NCBI RefSeq assembly: GCF_009711525.1
Contig: NZ_SMLV01000420.1
Span: 1 to 42,730 of the forward strand
Source: Fulvivirga lutimaris
GTDB lineage: Bacteria; Bacteroidota; Bacteroidia; Cytophagales; Cyclobacteriaceae
Length of the DNA stretch: 42,730 nt
Direction of reading: 5' to 3'
Shown: piece after piece, positions 17,101 through 24,121 of the stretch
Layout: each line of letters opens with the position of its first letter
Numbering within the stretch: position 1 is the first letter of the stretch
Translations under genes and position numbers: made by a program
Notes under the pieces: generated by a model
Databases searched by the model: none
Told to the model about the DNA's origin: nothing
The model's input: the letters and a program-made list of their open reading frames with translations, nothing else

Positions 17101-17157
17101 CTAGAAAAGCTGACCAAGCAGTTTGAGGCTTTTAAATCGAAGGCTGAGATTAAGTAA
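14128..17157 (+). CDS. Large secreted Asp-box/BNR propeller protein (VPS10/sialidase-like fold)
   Basis: This 1009-residue protein has a signal peptide (cleavage near residue 22, VAQ). The first two thirds contain about eleven Asp-box repeats, for example SVDYGTTWENV, SIDAGKTWKHI, TTDGGETWNKV and TTDYGKSWTLL, which build the tandem beta-propellers seen in VPS10-like and exo-acting hydrolase-like proteins. The C-terminal third has a beta-rich domain and a highly charged helical segment near residues 910-960. Catalytic residues cannot be assigned, so the hydrolase label often given is unproven. It ends without an obvious type IX sorting domain. An inverted repeat follows before the next gene. 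Confidence 0.8.
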   Translation: MNRSIRPLLVCLLFFPLLLVAQDFSAFKFRNLGPLRGGRVTAVAGTRVEPGTFYLGATGGGVWKSVDYGTTWENVSDGFFDTPSIGSISVDQKDPNIVYVGTGTDGLRSNVIEGKGMYKSIDAGKTWKHIGLEKVGQIGAVEIHPDNHNIVYVAAIGNPFVANSERGVYKTTDGGETWNKVFYVSDKVGARDIVLLPGNPEIVYATAWKAQRTPWTIISGGSQEEGGIYKSMDGGKNWKKLTKGLPTGLIGKIDLAVPDVDSKILYALVEAPDDLGGVYKSEDQGASFKLMSNEGGLRTRPFYYTNIEVDPTNPDKLYVMATGYYTSDDGGKSWKRKSVPHGDNHDMWINPDNSDLFIQSNDGGANVTHNDGKSWSTQYNQPTSEIYQVEVDDQYPYWLYGGMQDNYTTVAVPSNPPGSIQASDVGWIMNTGGCETGPAVPKPGNHNIVYTNCKGRFGVFNKITGTEKAYYVGAANLYGHDPKDLTYRFQRVSPVHVSPHNPDVVYHTSQYVHRTKDDGKTWETISPDLTAFEKDKQVISGSPITRDITGEEYYSTIYAIRESSAKQGVIWTGANDGPVYVTTDDGANWKNVTPKMPSGGRVDAVEPSPHNPAKAYIAVLRYQLGDRKPYIYRTTDYGKSWTLLTDGTNGMDADTPTRVIREHPDKEGLLFAGTDDGLFVSFDDGKKWHSFQQNLPITPITDIKIHQGDLVMSTMGRGFWIGDNINTLLKYNGSGSEAALFIPEKTIRNRETYMRIDGDATPQFTEPGVYVDYYLPEKAKGALKLEFIDAKGTVVNTYYSDTTGTKMTPIKEENMQLNSTTYIVDKSLNNKKGINRFKWDMSATGPWDSRDNRKYKNGPLVVPGKFTAKLYVGDKVLEQAFELLPDPRLAAANTSVTDIQAQYEFSNKVIALLSEARMVEDKINKELKKIKAKEKMEDADKARKEVLEGYLKEIRELDITYPQPMMIDQMEYLYYMTTGADQMMGKDAYDQLEKLTKQFEAFKSKAEIK

Positions 17158-17188
17158 TCATTTTGCTCAACACTTGGTGAGTAAGGCT

Positions 17189-17226
17189 GTTAAGTGCATA
17201 GTAAATTGAAATACTATGCACTTAAC
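17189..17226 (+). promoter_or_regulatory. Perfect 15-bp inverted repeat that contains the next start codon
   Basis: GTTAAGTGCATAGTA (17189-17203) and TACTATGCACTTAAC (17212-17226) are exact complements with an 8-nt A/T-rich loop. The ATG of the flavin reductase gene (17216-17218) lies inside the right arm. In RNA the stem would hide the start codon; in DNA it could be an operator. There is no T tract after it. Confidence 0.7.
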
Positions 17227-17848
17227 AAAATCTCAAATAGAAGGTACGTCCAGGGTCAAACGCCTTAACATTATTAACAGCGTAACTGGAATAAAACCAG
17301 CCAACCTCATTGGTACAATTTCAAAAGAAGGTCAGCCTAATTTGGCGGTTTTTAACTCTGTATTTCATCTGGGTAGCGACCCGGCTTTGATGGCTTTTAT
17401 CTGTAGGCCTTCTAGGGAAGTGCCAAGGCATACCCTTGAGAATATTCTAGAGAATAATTACTACACCATTAATGCCATACCTACTGATTTGGCGGAAAGG
17501 GCACATTATACTTCTGCTAAGTTTGACAGAGATGTCAACGAGTTTGAGCGTTGTAAGATTGATGCGATGTATGTCGATAATTTCTTGCCCCCCTTTGTTG
17601 CCAGTAGTCCTATAAAAATAGGGATGAAATTTGAAGAACAGATTCCTATGAAAATTAATGGAACAATCATGATCATAGGTTCTATTGAGCATCTGATTAT
17701 AGATGACCATCTAATCTCTGAACAAGGCTATATCAATTTAGCTGAAGCTAATATTGCCGGTATTGGGGGTCTCAACAATTATTATTCACTGGCGCATGTT
17801 GGCACATATCCATACGCCAGAGTTAATGAAACCCCAAATTTTGAATAA
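17216..17848 (+). CDS. Flavin reductase-like FMN-binding protein
   Basis: This 210-residue protein belongs to the flavin reductase-like split-barrel family. The opening RLNIINSVTGIKPANLIGTIS is the expected first strand region, followed by SVFHLGSDPALMAFICRPS for flavin contacts and HTLENILENNYYTIN. Such proteins bind FMN and reduce flavin with NAD(P)H or act as accessory redox proteins. The ATG at 17216 fits the family's usual N terminus. The start codon lies within a perfect inverted repeat. The stop codon abuts that of the convergent gene with no spacer. Confidence 0.88.
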   Translation: MHLTKSQIEGTSRVKRLNIINSVTGIKPANLIGTISKEGQPNLAVFNSVFHLGSDPALMAFICRPSREVPRHTLENILENNYYTINAIPTDLAERAHYTSAKFDRDVNEFERCKIDAMYVDNFLPPFVASSPIKIGMKFEEQIPMKINGTIMIIGSIEHLIIDDHLISEQGYINLAEANIAGIGGLNNYYSLAHVGTYPYARVNETPNFE

Positions 17849-18709
17849 CTACTCCTTAGTAAATCTGATATTAGAATCATCTGTGCGGATAGTGAATTTG
17901 GCATTACCTCCTGCCAATTCTAAAACAGTCTCTTCTTCTTTTTCTCTTATAAATTCAAAACCGCTGCCAGCAGATACTCTGGTATCATCATGGCGAATAT
18001 CAAATCTACCTCCCCCTCCTAATATCACAATGTAAAGGCCTGCATCATCACCACGAATATAATAGTCACCTTCATCTTCAAGAGTTGTGGCCAGCTTAAT
18101 ATCACCGTCATTCACTGTGGCATCTATCCTGGTAAAGGCGGCATTATCAATTTCTAAATCACCATCATCCATTCTTACTGATAATCTTCCTGCGGCTTTG
18201 TCCATTCTGATATCTCCATCGTCCAGATTGAATGAGAAGTCTCTACCATTACAGTTTTTAAAATCTGCATCTCCATCATCAAGATCCAGCATTATATCCC
18301 CATCTATGTTGCTGATGAAATAGTCATCATCATCTCCGTCAAGATCAAGGTTCACGCCTCTTGGTGCCTCAATATCTATTTTATAAGTCTCGCTCATGTA
18401 GCCAACAAAGGAAACATGGCTACCTGATGAGCGCTCGATAATTTCAAGATTTCCGCCTCGTTCTTCCACCTCAACAGAAAATTCTTGGTTGCCAACGGTC
18501 CAGCCTTTGGTCTTTATATTTCTCATCACTTTAACGCGTACATCAGTTCTGTCTGAACCGGTTATGGTTATATCGGCATCACTTGTTTTCAGAACAATAG
18601 TTCCTGACAAGTTCATAGCGTAAGATTTATCAAGGTTAAACTCATCATCCTGAGCAGACAGCTGTGTGACAGTCAATAGAGTAACGGCTAGCAGTAAAAT
18701 TTTTTTCAT
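17849..18709 (-). CDS. Secreted DUF4097-like beta-solenoid protein with DGD turns
   Basis: This 286-residue protein has a signal peptide (cleaved near residue 19, LSA-Q). The rest is predicted all-beta, as in the DUF4097 putative adhesin family. A striking feature is the regularly placed Asp-Gly-Asp turn at residues 145, 164, 182 and 201, a spacing of 18-19, preceded by further Asp clusters at 122-128 and 136-138. This suggests a right-handed solenoid with an acidic ladder that might bind Ca2+ or another cation. Function unknown. A TATTTTTG -7 element lies upstream at 18775-18768. Confidence 0.75.
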   Translation of the reverse strand: MKKILLLAVTLLTVTQLSAQDDEFNLDKSYAMNLSGTIVLKTSDADITITGSDRTDVRVKVMRNIKTKGWTVGNQEFSVEVEERGGNLEIIERSSGSHVSFVGYMSETYKIDIEAPRGVNLDLDGDDDDYFISNIDGDIMLDLDDGDADFKNCNGRDFSFNLDDGDIRMDKAAGRLSVRMDDGDLEIDNAAFTRIDATVNDGDIKLATTLEDEGDYYIRGDDAGLYIVILGGGGRFDIRHDDTRVSAGSGFEFIREKEEETVLELAGGNAKFTIRTDDSNIRFTKE

Positions 18710-18767
18710 GATTGATTGTTGTTTGAGTCTGTTAATTAGACATCAGATTGTACTAAAAGGTTGCGTT

Positions 18768-18775
18768 CAAAAATA
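18768..18775 (-). promoter_or_regulatory. Possible -7 element for the DUF4097-like gene
   Basis: On the minus strand this reads TATTTTTG, an exact TAnnTTTG match about 59 nt before the ATG at 18709. No clear -33 TTG is seen at the usual spacing. Confidence 0.35.
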
Positions 18776-18868
18776 CAGTCATGGACATAAAATGAAAATG
18801 AATGTTTAGAATGCTTTTAGCGTTTGATAGAAAAAATAAAAAAGCGCTACTTTACGTTGCATAAATAC

Positions 18869-19687
18869 ATGGTTAAAAAACTGCTCTACATATCGCTATT
18901 AGCCTCAATGCCCAATATTCTATGGGCACAGGAAGATGTTGACCCTAACAGCACTGATGAGCGATTTACAATAAGCTCGCCTGTTACCATTGACCTTGAT
19001 GAAAGGGAAGATTATTTGGAGGATGTGGAGGTTAAAAAGAAGAAACGTAAAAGGAAGGTGTTTTATGGTATAAAAACGCGCAAGGCCTATACCCGCGAAG
19101 GTTACGGTGAGCGCGTAACTTATGAACTTTTCTATACTTTAAAAGAGCCAATAGAATTGGATACTTATGTTAGAGATATCTACTGGTATGACTACCGCAG
19201 AAAGGAAATAAGAGTTGGCGGTAAGATAGATCAGAAGTATGGTGCCATTCTTCATGGGCCATATACTAAGAAGCGTGGCGATCAGGTGATACAGGAAGGA
19301 ATATTCTACAAAGGCATGAAACATGGCCGCTGGATGGAATATGATAAGGAAGACCTTCTTGTAGATAAAGAAAAGTACTATAAAGGCTGGCCGAAAGAAT
19401 CACAAGTGAGGTACTATGACCGCGAGCATGAGCACATGCGAGAGATTATACCTATTGAGTATGGCGAAAAGGAAGGCAACTATTATTACTTTTTTGACAA
19501 TGGCCGTGTTGGTGTGGCTGGCGAGTATAACTGGGACCACCGCGTGGGCGACTGGGTAGAGTATTACCCTTCAGGCCGCAGAAAGAAAATCATCCGCTAT
19601 TCAAAAGATGCCTTTGATGATGAATTCAAGCCCTTTATCTGGAAAGAATGGAATGAGAAGGGTAAGCTCGTTTATGAGAAGAGGTAG
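18869..19687 (+). CDS. Secreted YwqK/MORN-repeat-like protein
   Basis: This protein is 272 residues from ATG 18869, which gives a proper signal peptide (MVKKLLYISLLASMPNILWAQ). A TTG fifteen codons upstream is unlikely. After a basic KKKKRKRK stretch, the protein carries MORN/YwqK-type repeats built around G-x-W and Y-x-x-G: GAILHGPYTKKRGD, GMKHGRWMEYD, GEKEGNYYYFFDNGRVG and HRVGDWVEYYPSGRRKK. Databases name this repeat after a YwqK antitoxin, but secreted versions in Bacteroidota have no toxin partner, and none is seen here. Function unknown. The LytTR gene follows 9 bp later. Confidence 0.75.
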   Translation: MVKKLLYISLLASMPNILWAQEDVDPNSTDERFTISSPVTIDLDEREDYLEDVEVKKKKRKRKVFYGIKTRKAYTREGYGERVTYELFYTLKEPIELDTYVRDIYWYDYRRKEIRVGGKIDQKYGAILHGPYTKKRGDQVIQEGIFYKGMKHGRWMEYDKEDLLVDKEKYYKGWPKESQVRYYDREHEHMREIIPIEYGEKEGNYYYFFDNGRVGVAGEYNWDHRVGDWVEYYPSGRRKKIIRYSKDAFDDEFKPFIWKEWNEKGKLVYEKR

Positions 19688-19696
19688 TTTGACTTA

Positions 19697-20524
19697 ATGG
19701 AGAAGACAAGGACCAAAATTGTTTGGAGAGTTATAAACCCAATTTTGGTTGGTTGTACTGCAAATTTTCTTATCAATTTTGTTTTTAACCCTCAAAATCC
19801 AGCGTCTTCTTTAAAGGAGTATCTGACGGCCATCATTTTTTCCGCTTTCATCACAGAGTTAAACCATTTTATTGACTTAAGATTAAGCCTGAAGTATAAT
19901 TGGATTGTTTATCCACTCAAGCGGTTTCTCTTTAATCTGCTTTTTCTAGTACTCGCTTTGCTGTTTGTTATAAATATTATTGGCTTAGGCTATATGTGGA
20001 TTATTGAAAATGATTATTTCAATTGGCATCAATTACTTATTATAAACCTTATAACGTTTTTTATTTCATTGGTATTTACCATAATTAATTGGACATCATT
20101 TTTCTTTAAAAACTGGAGAGCATCGGAAATAGTACTTTCTGAATCGCAGACGAAGCTAAATTCTTTAATTACCAAAGTAGAAAAAGCAGATGAAATCATT
20201 CATCTCCAAAAGGGGAATTCAAAATACGCAGTAAGAGTTGCAGATGTACGAGAAGCAAGAAGCGAGCACGGTGTAGTAAAAGTATATAGGCAAGATCACG
20301 AACATTTCATCTATGACGGATCTTTATCAGAACTGTCAGGATTACTTCCAGATGATTGGTTTTTCAGTATTGGCAGAAATCGTATTGTCCACAGAGAAAG
20401 TATAATAAGGATAACCTCGTCTACTTATGGTAAAATTCTAATAAGCATAGTGGGTAGCAAAGAGGAAATTACGGTTAGCAGGTTGAAGGCTTCAAAATTT
20501 AGAAAGTGGTATTATAGCAGTTAA
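19697..20524 (+). CDS. Second membrane-anchored LytTR-type regulator
   Basis: This 275-residue protein has four predicted membrane helices (about 12-30, 42-58, 75-101 and 110-137). A linker precedes a divergent LytTR domain at about 168-272 (IIHLQKGNSKYAVRVADV, FFSIGRNRIVHRESI, ITVSRLKASKFRKW). It lacks both kinase and receiver modules, like the protein at 12369, but the membrane parts are not obviously alike. It lies 9 bp after the YwqK-like gene and probably shares its transcript. Likely a membrane-bound transcription factor; signal and targets unknown. Confidence 0.8.
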   Translation: MEKTRTKIVWRVINPILVGCTANFLINFVFNPQNPASSLKEYLTAIIFSAFITELNHFIDLRLSLKYNWIVYPLKRFLFNLLFLVLALLFVINIIGLGYMWIIENDYFNWHQLLIINLITFFISLVFTIINWTSFFFKNWRASEIVLSESQTKLNSLITKVEKADEIIHLQKGNSKYAVRVADVREARSEHGVVKVYRQDHEHFIYDGSLSELSGLLPDDWFFSIGRNRIVHRESIIRITSSTYGKILISIVGSKEEITVSRLKASKFRKWYYSS

Positions 20525-20617
20525 CCCATAAATTTATAGCATCTCATCACCTTTTTGCATATTCCAATAGGCCTTTGATTATTGACTTGATTCTTTTGTC
20601 TAAAACTCAAAAAGATA

Positions 20618-21733
20618 ATGGTCAAATCAAATTTACAACACAATAGAATTTATTCATTCGACACCTTAAGAGCTGTGATGATGCTTTTAGGAATAGTATT
20701 GCATTCTTCAGAATCATATATCCAAGGAGAAAGTGATATCTGGCCTAGAGACCCATATTCAACAGACGTTCTCCTGAATTATATCAATTCTTTAATTCAC
20801 ATTTTTAGGATGCCGATTTTCTTTGTAATGGCGGGCTATTTTGGGTCTATGCTTTTTTACAAAAGGGGACCATTAGAAATGTTAAGAAACAGGATACAAA
20901 GAATAGCACTTCCCTTTGCTGCCTTTTTAATTCTTCTTCATCCCATAATAATATTCTCGTTAAGGTACACATCGCATTCATTCGGACTTACTTTATCTGA
21001 AATAGATACAGACTTTACTTGGTTTCCGCAAATCACATATCACTTATGGTTTCTTTATTATCTCATATTAATAACAGCCACTGTTTTCTTATTAGCTAAG
21101 GCAATTCAAAGAACCAAGGTTTCTAAAGGTATTTCTAAAATCTTTCCGTGGAGTCTTCATAGAAGATTTTTGTTTCTATTTACCTTAACTGTTTTGATCT
21201 TTCTCATCATGGTACTCAGGTGGGATTATAGTGTGCCTACTCCCCTTGGTTTTGTGCCCGACTTAGGTGATACCCTTTTTCTAATGCTATTTTATGTGTT
21301 TGGCTGGCTTTTGTATAGCACAAAAATATCAATTGATACCATCACTCGTTTTGATTACTTGTTTACTATTTCAGCGTTCTTAATGTTCTGTGCTATGAAT
21401 GTCTGGACTGAATACATTGATGATATTCCCAGAGGCATTATATATGCTATCATAACCTGGTTATTCGTATTTGGCATAACAGGCCTTTTTGTTAGGCTAT
21501 TTAAAACCTATTCTCCTACAGCGCGATACATATCAGATGCTTCGTACTGGGTGTATTTAGTCCACCTACCACTTACCATTTTTTTACCGGCATTATTGGT
21601 TGATTGGCAATTGCCAGCAATTGTAAAATTCTTAATTGTTTTAATGGGTACTTCAGCTGTATGTTTAGTGAGCTATCACTACCTGGTCAGATCCACATTC
21701 ATAGGAAAATTCTTGAATGGCAGAAAATATTAA
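20618..21733 (+). CDS. Integral membrane acyltransferase (Acyl_transf_3 family, OpgC-like)
   Basis: This 371-residue protein has about ten membrane helices. The N-terminal signature SFDTLRAVMMLLGIVLHSSE, with Arg18 and His29, and the second-helix element FRMPIFFVMAGYFGSML identify the acyltransferase-3 family. These enzymes O-acylate sugars of the cell envelope (peptidoglycan, O-antigen, osmoregulated glucans such as OpgC products). No glycan-biosynthesis genes are adjacent, so the acceptor is unknown. The gene is convergent with yraN, with 25 bp between the two stops. Confidence 0.88.
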   Translation: MVKSNLQHNRIYSFDTLRAVMMLLGIVLHSSESYIQGESDIWPRDPYSTDVLLNYINSLIHIFRMPIFFVMAGYFGSMLFYKRGPLEMLRNRIQRIALPFAAFLILLHPIIIFSLRYTSHSFGLTLSEIDTDFTWFPQITYHLWFLYYLILITATVFLLAKAIQRTKVSKGISKIFPWSLHRRFLFLFTLTVLIFLIMVLRWDYSVPTPLGFVPDLGDTLFLMLFYVFGWLLYSTKISIDTITRFDYLFTISAFLMFCAMNVWTEYIDDIPRGIIYAIITWLFVFGITGLFVRLFKTYSPTARYISDASYWVYLVHLPLTIFLPALLVDWQLPAIVKFLIVLMGTSAVCLVSYHYLVRSTFIGKFLNGRKY

Positions 21734-21758
21734 TCTTGGATAGAAGGCTAAACGAACG

Positions 21759-22112
21759 TTAATAAAAAGCATCCTCAAAATGTTCAATAGTAAAGTCGCC
21801 TTTTGATTTAACAATGGAGATGACATCAAAACGTACATCGCCTTTCCAGTCGGTTTCCTGTATATATTGCTCAGCGCCTTCCATCACCTTAGTGGCCTTC
21901 TTATCATCAACTGCAATTTCAGGTTCTCCAAAGGCGGTATAGCTTTTGGTTTTTACTTCCACAAATACCAAAAGATTATCATTGGTGCAGATAATATCTA
22001 TTTCTGAACGTCTATGTCTAAAGTTCATGCAAAGAATCTTAAAGCCTTTGCTTACCAAATATTCGGCAGCGGCCATTTCTCCCTCTAAACCAATTTTAGC
22101 TTTTGTGTTCAT
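21759..22112 (-). CDS. yraN: YraN family (UPF0102) putative nuclease
   Basis: This 117-residue protein has the complete UPF0102 pattern: GLEGEMAAAEYLVSKGF at the start, then Asp39 in RRSEIDII and Glu52-Val-Lys54 in FVEVKTKS. Together these form the D...ExK arrangement of restriction-endonuclease-like folds. The cellular role of YraN is still unclear; links to DNA recombination or repair have been proposed. The gene diverges from lipB, and a promoter for lipB appears to start within its first codons. Confidence 0.93.
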   Translation of the reverse strand: MNTKAKIGLEGEMAAAEYLVSKGFKILCMNFRHRRSEIDIICTNDNLLVFVEVKTKSYTAFGEPEIAVDDKKATKVMEGAEQYIQETDWKGDVRFDVISIVKSKGDFTIEHFEDAFY

Positions 22113-22129
22113 AGAATTATCTACCTTTG
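22101..22129 (+). promoter_or_regulatory. Promoter of the lipB operon
   Basis: TTTTG (22101-22105) and, 16 nt on, TACCTTTG (22122-22129) form a Bacteroidota-type promoter with an exact -7 match. The spacing is a little short. The predicted leader is about 70 nt to the GTG at 22208. The -33 part lies inside the divergent yraN coding start. Confidence 0.45.
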
Positions 22130-22207
22130 AAGCTTGTTAATAAAAGGTACGCTTTTCTGCGTTAAGAAGAAAGCGCTAATCATTAATAGAAATACATCAC
22201 GCTACAG

Positions 22208-22924
22208 GTGAACCACATTCTTAATAAAAAAGTAAAATTTATAAACTTAGGCCTTATCGATTATCAGCAGGCGTGGGATTATCAAACCGAGATTTTTGAT
22301 GACATTGTTAAGCTGAAAATTGAGAATAGAAAGGAGGATTTGCCAGATCAAAAAGCCACAAGCAACTATCTCCTTTTTTGTGAGCACCCGCATGTGTACA
22401 CCCTTGGTAAAAGTGGTAGTGAAGATAACCTGTTGCTTGATGAAGCGGGCTTAGCAGAAAAGGAAGCTCGCTTTTATAAGATCAACAGGGGTGGTGACAT
22501 CACCTATCACGGTCCTGGCCAGATTGTAGGTTACCCAATTCTTGATTTGGATAATTTCTTTACAGATATTCATAAATACCTGCGCCTACTCGAGGAGGCT
22601 GTAATTCTGACATTAGCGCATTATAGTATTGAGGCAGGTCGTATTGATGGTCTTACAGGAGTGTGGTTGGATTATGAAAAGCAGGAGAACCCAAGAAAGA
22701 TTTGCGCCCTGGGCGTGAAATCGAGCCGCTGGGTCACCATGCATGGCTTTGCCTTTAATGTGAATGCTAACCTGGACTACTTCAATAACATCATTCCCTG
22801 TGGCATTGATGATAAGGCTGTGACTTCTCTAAATAAGGAGTTGGGTCGTGATTTGGATATTGAGGAAGTGGAGCAAATTCTTAAGAAAAATATAGCTAAC
22901 CTTTTTGAAATGGAGCTTGTATGA
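22208..22924 (+). CDS. lipB: Octanoyltransferase LipB
   Basis: LipB transfers octanoyl groups from acyl carrier protein to lipoyl domains of 2-oxoacid dehydrogenases and the glycine cleavage system. The 238-residue sequence has HPHVYTLGKSG, the signature RGGDITYHGPGQIVGYP, the catalytic Lys164 (in PRKICALGVK) and Cys198 (in IIPCGIDD). These are 34 residues apart, as in characterised LipB. Translation begins at GTG 22208; there is no in-frame ATG nearby. It heads a probable operon with two overlapping genes. lipA is not in the window. Confidence 0.97.
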   Translation: MNHILNKKVKFINLGLIDYQQAWDYQTEIFDDIVKLKIENRKEDLPDQKATSNYLLFCEHPHVYTLGKSGSEDNLLLDEAGLAEKEARFYKINRGGDITYHGPGQIVGYPILDLDNFFTDIHKYLRLLEEAVILTLAHYSIEAGRIDGLTGVWLDYEKQENPRKICALGVKSSRWVTMHGFAFNVNANLDYFNNIIPCGIDDKAVTSLNKELGRDLDIEEVEQILKKNIANLFEMELV

Positions 22925-23325
22925 AAAAAGATATTAAAAAACCTGAAGTTAAAAATGTAACGGTGGCCATTGCCAAAAAGACCAATAAGCTAAATGTAGA
23001 TGAATGGTCAGTCTACCTCATCAATCAAAATAACTTTAAAATAGAAAACACGTTAGTAGCTTCAACGGGCTATGGCGAAACAGCTAATGAAGTACAAAAG
23101 ACATCAACTTTAAGACATTCGCTGCAGACTGTAGAAGCGCATAGCGCAACATTAATTGAGCCTATCAACGAAGATATTTTTCACTTAAACAACGAATACT
23201 GGGTAAGCTATTATGTAGGTGATACCTTGTATGACAAGAAATTCATTTTTCTTCCTGATTCAATAAAAGACGAAAATTTAACTTACATTAAAGAGTTAGA
23301 TACCAAAGGCATATTGCATTCGTGA
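22921..23325 (+). CDS. Conserved Bacteroidota protein of unknown function
   Basis: This 134-residue protein is translationally coupled to lipB through an ATGA overlap and to the next gene through a GTGA overlap. It looks cytoplasmic and beta-rich. Noticeable segments are WSVYLINQNNFKIENTLVAS, TSTLRHSLQTV and the ending LYDKKFIFLPDSI. From memory, relatives in Flavobacteriia sometimes carry a phenylalanyl-tRNA synthetase label, but no synthetase motif or anticodon-binding module is present at this size, so that name should not be used. Tight packing between lipB and an exonuclease gene suggests constant co-expression, not a proven shared pathway. Confidence 0.75.
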   Translation: MKKDIKKPEVKNVTVAIAKKTNKLNVDEWSVYLINQNNFKIENTLVASTGYGETANEVQKTSTLRHSLQTVEAHSATLIEPINEDIFHLNNEYWVSYYVGDTLYDKKFIFLPDSIKDENLTYIKELDTKGILHS

Positions 23326-24029
23326 TTCGCGATATTAAAAACATTCTTTTCCTGGACATTGAAACAGTAGGTCAAACTACTGATTATCAAGGCCTTGATG
23401 AGCGGCTTAAGAAACAGTGGGCCAGGAAGGCATCATTTTTAAAAAAGGAAGAGGATATTTCAGATGAACAGCTGTTCTTAGACAGGGCAGGTATTTATGC
23501 TGAGTTTGGAAAGGTGGTAGTCATAGGTCTTGGCTACTTTCATATAGAAGGAGAAGAAGTTCAGTTAAGAACTAAAGCCCTGTCTGGTGATGATGAAAAG
23601 GAACTCTTGTTAGAATTTAAGCACTTGCTGAGCAAAATGGCTCCTGATGTAAGGCTATGTGCACATAATGGCAAAGAGTTCGATTTTCCCTATTTAAGCA
23701 GAAGAATGCTGATTAATGGCATAGCATTGCCAACGGCACTTAATCTTTCAGGGAAAAAACCATGGGAGGTCAATCATCTTGACACCATGGACATGTGGAA
23801 ATTTGGGGATTGGAAGAACTACACTTCTTTGGATCTTTTGGCAACCATTTTTGGCATTGAGTCCAGCAAAACGGATATGGATGGCAGTATGGTTAACACA
23901 GTTTACCACGAACAAAAGGACCTAAATAAAATAGCGAAGTATTGCCTTCAGGATGTAGTAGTTACAGCCAAGTTGTACACAAAACTACAGAGCATTGATC
24001 TCCCTGAGATTAAGGTAATTGAAACCTGA
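23322..24029 (+). CDS. DEDDy 3'-5' exonuclease (PolB-exonuclease-like)
   Basis: This 235-residue nuclease has all three exonuclease motifs: Asp12 and Glu14 in FLDIETVGQ, Asp121 in AHNGKEFDFP, and Tyr207 with Asp211 in YCLQDVVVTA. They place it in the DEDDy branch of DnaQ-like enzymes, in the group related to the PolB proofreading domain. It is a stand-alone domain and probably trims DNA or RNA 3' ends. The start is GTG 23322, overlapping the previous stop as GTGA. An upstream alternative is unlikely because the Exo I motif is already at residue 12. Confidence 0.88.
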   Translation: MIRDIKNILFLDIETVGQTTDYQGLDERLKKQWARKASFLKKEEDISDEQLFLDRAGIYAEFGKVVVIGLGYFHIEGEEVQLRTKALSGDDEKELLLEFKHLLSKMAPDVRLCAHNGKEFDFPYLSRRMLINGIALPTALNLSGKKPWEVNHLDTMDMWKFGDWKNYTSLDLLATIFGIESSKTDMDGSMVNTVYHEQKDLNKIAKYCLQDVVVTAKLYTKLQSIDLPEIKVIET

Positions 24030-24121
24030 AAGCACTAACGCTTAACCAATTAATAATTTTTCACAGAGCACTACCCGCCAAAATAGTTGCATCTTTACAA
24101 CATCTTATAGATAAAAAATAA

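Noticed and set aside
17189-17226. FMN riboswitch before the flavin reductase
   Set aside because: The element is only 38 nt with a single stem; an FMN riboswitch is much longer with a multi-helix junction.
18869-19687. Antitoxin of a toxin-antitoxin system (the usual name of YwqK repeats)
   Set aside because: The protein has a signal peptide and no adjacent toxin-like gene; the repeats are generic MORN-like units.
22921-23325. Phenylalanyl-tRNA synthetase subunit (a label I recall for relatives)
   Set aside because: A 134-residue protein without class II synthetase motifs cannot be a synthetase subunit.
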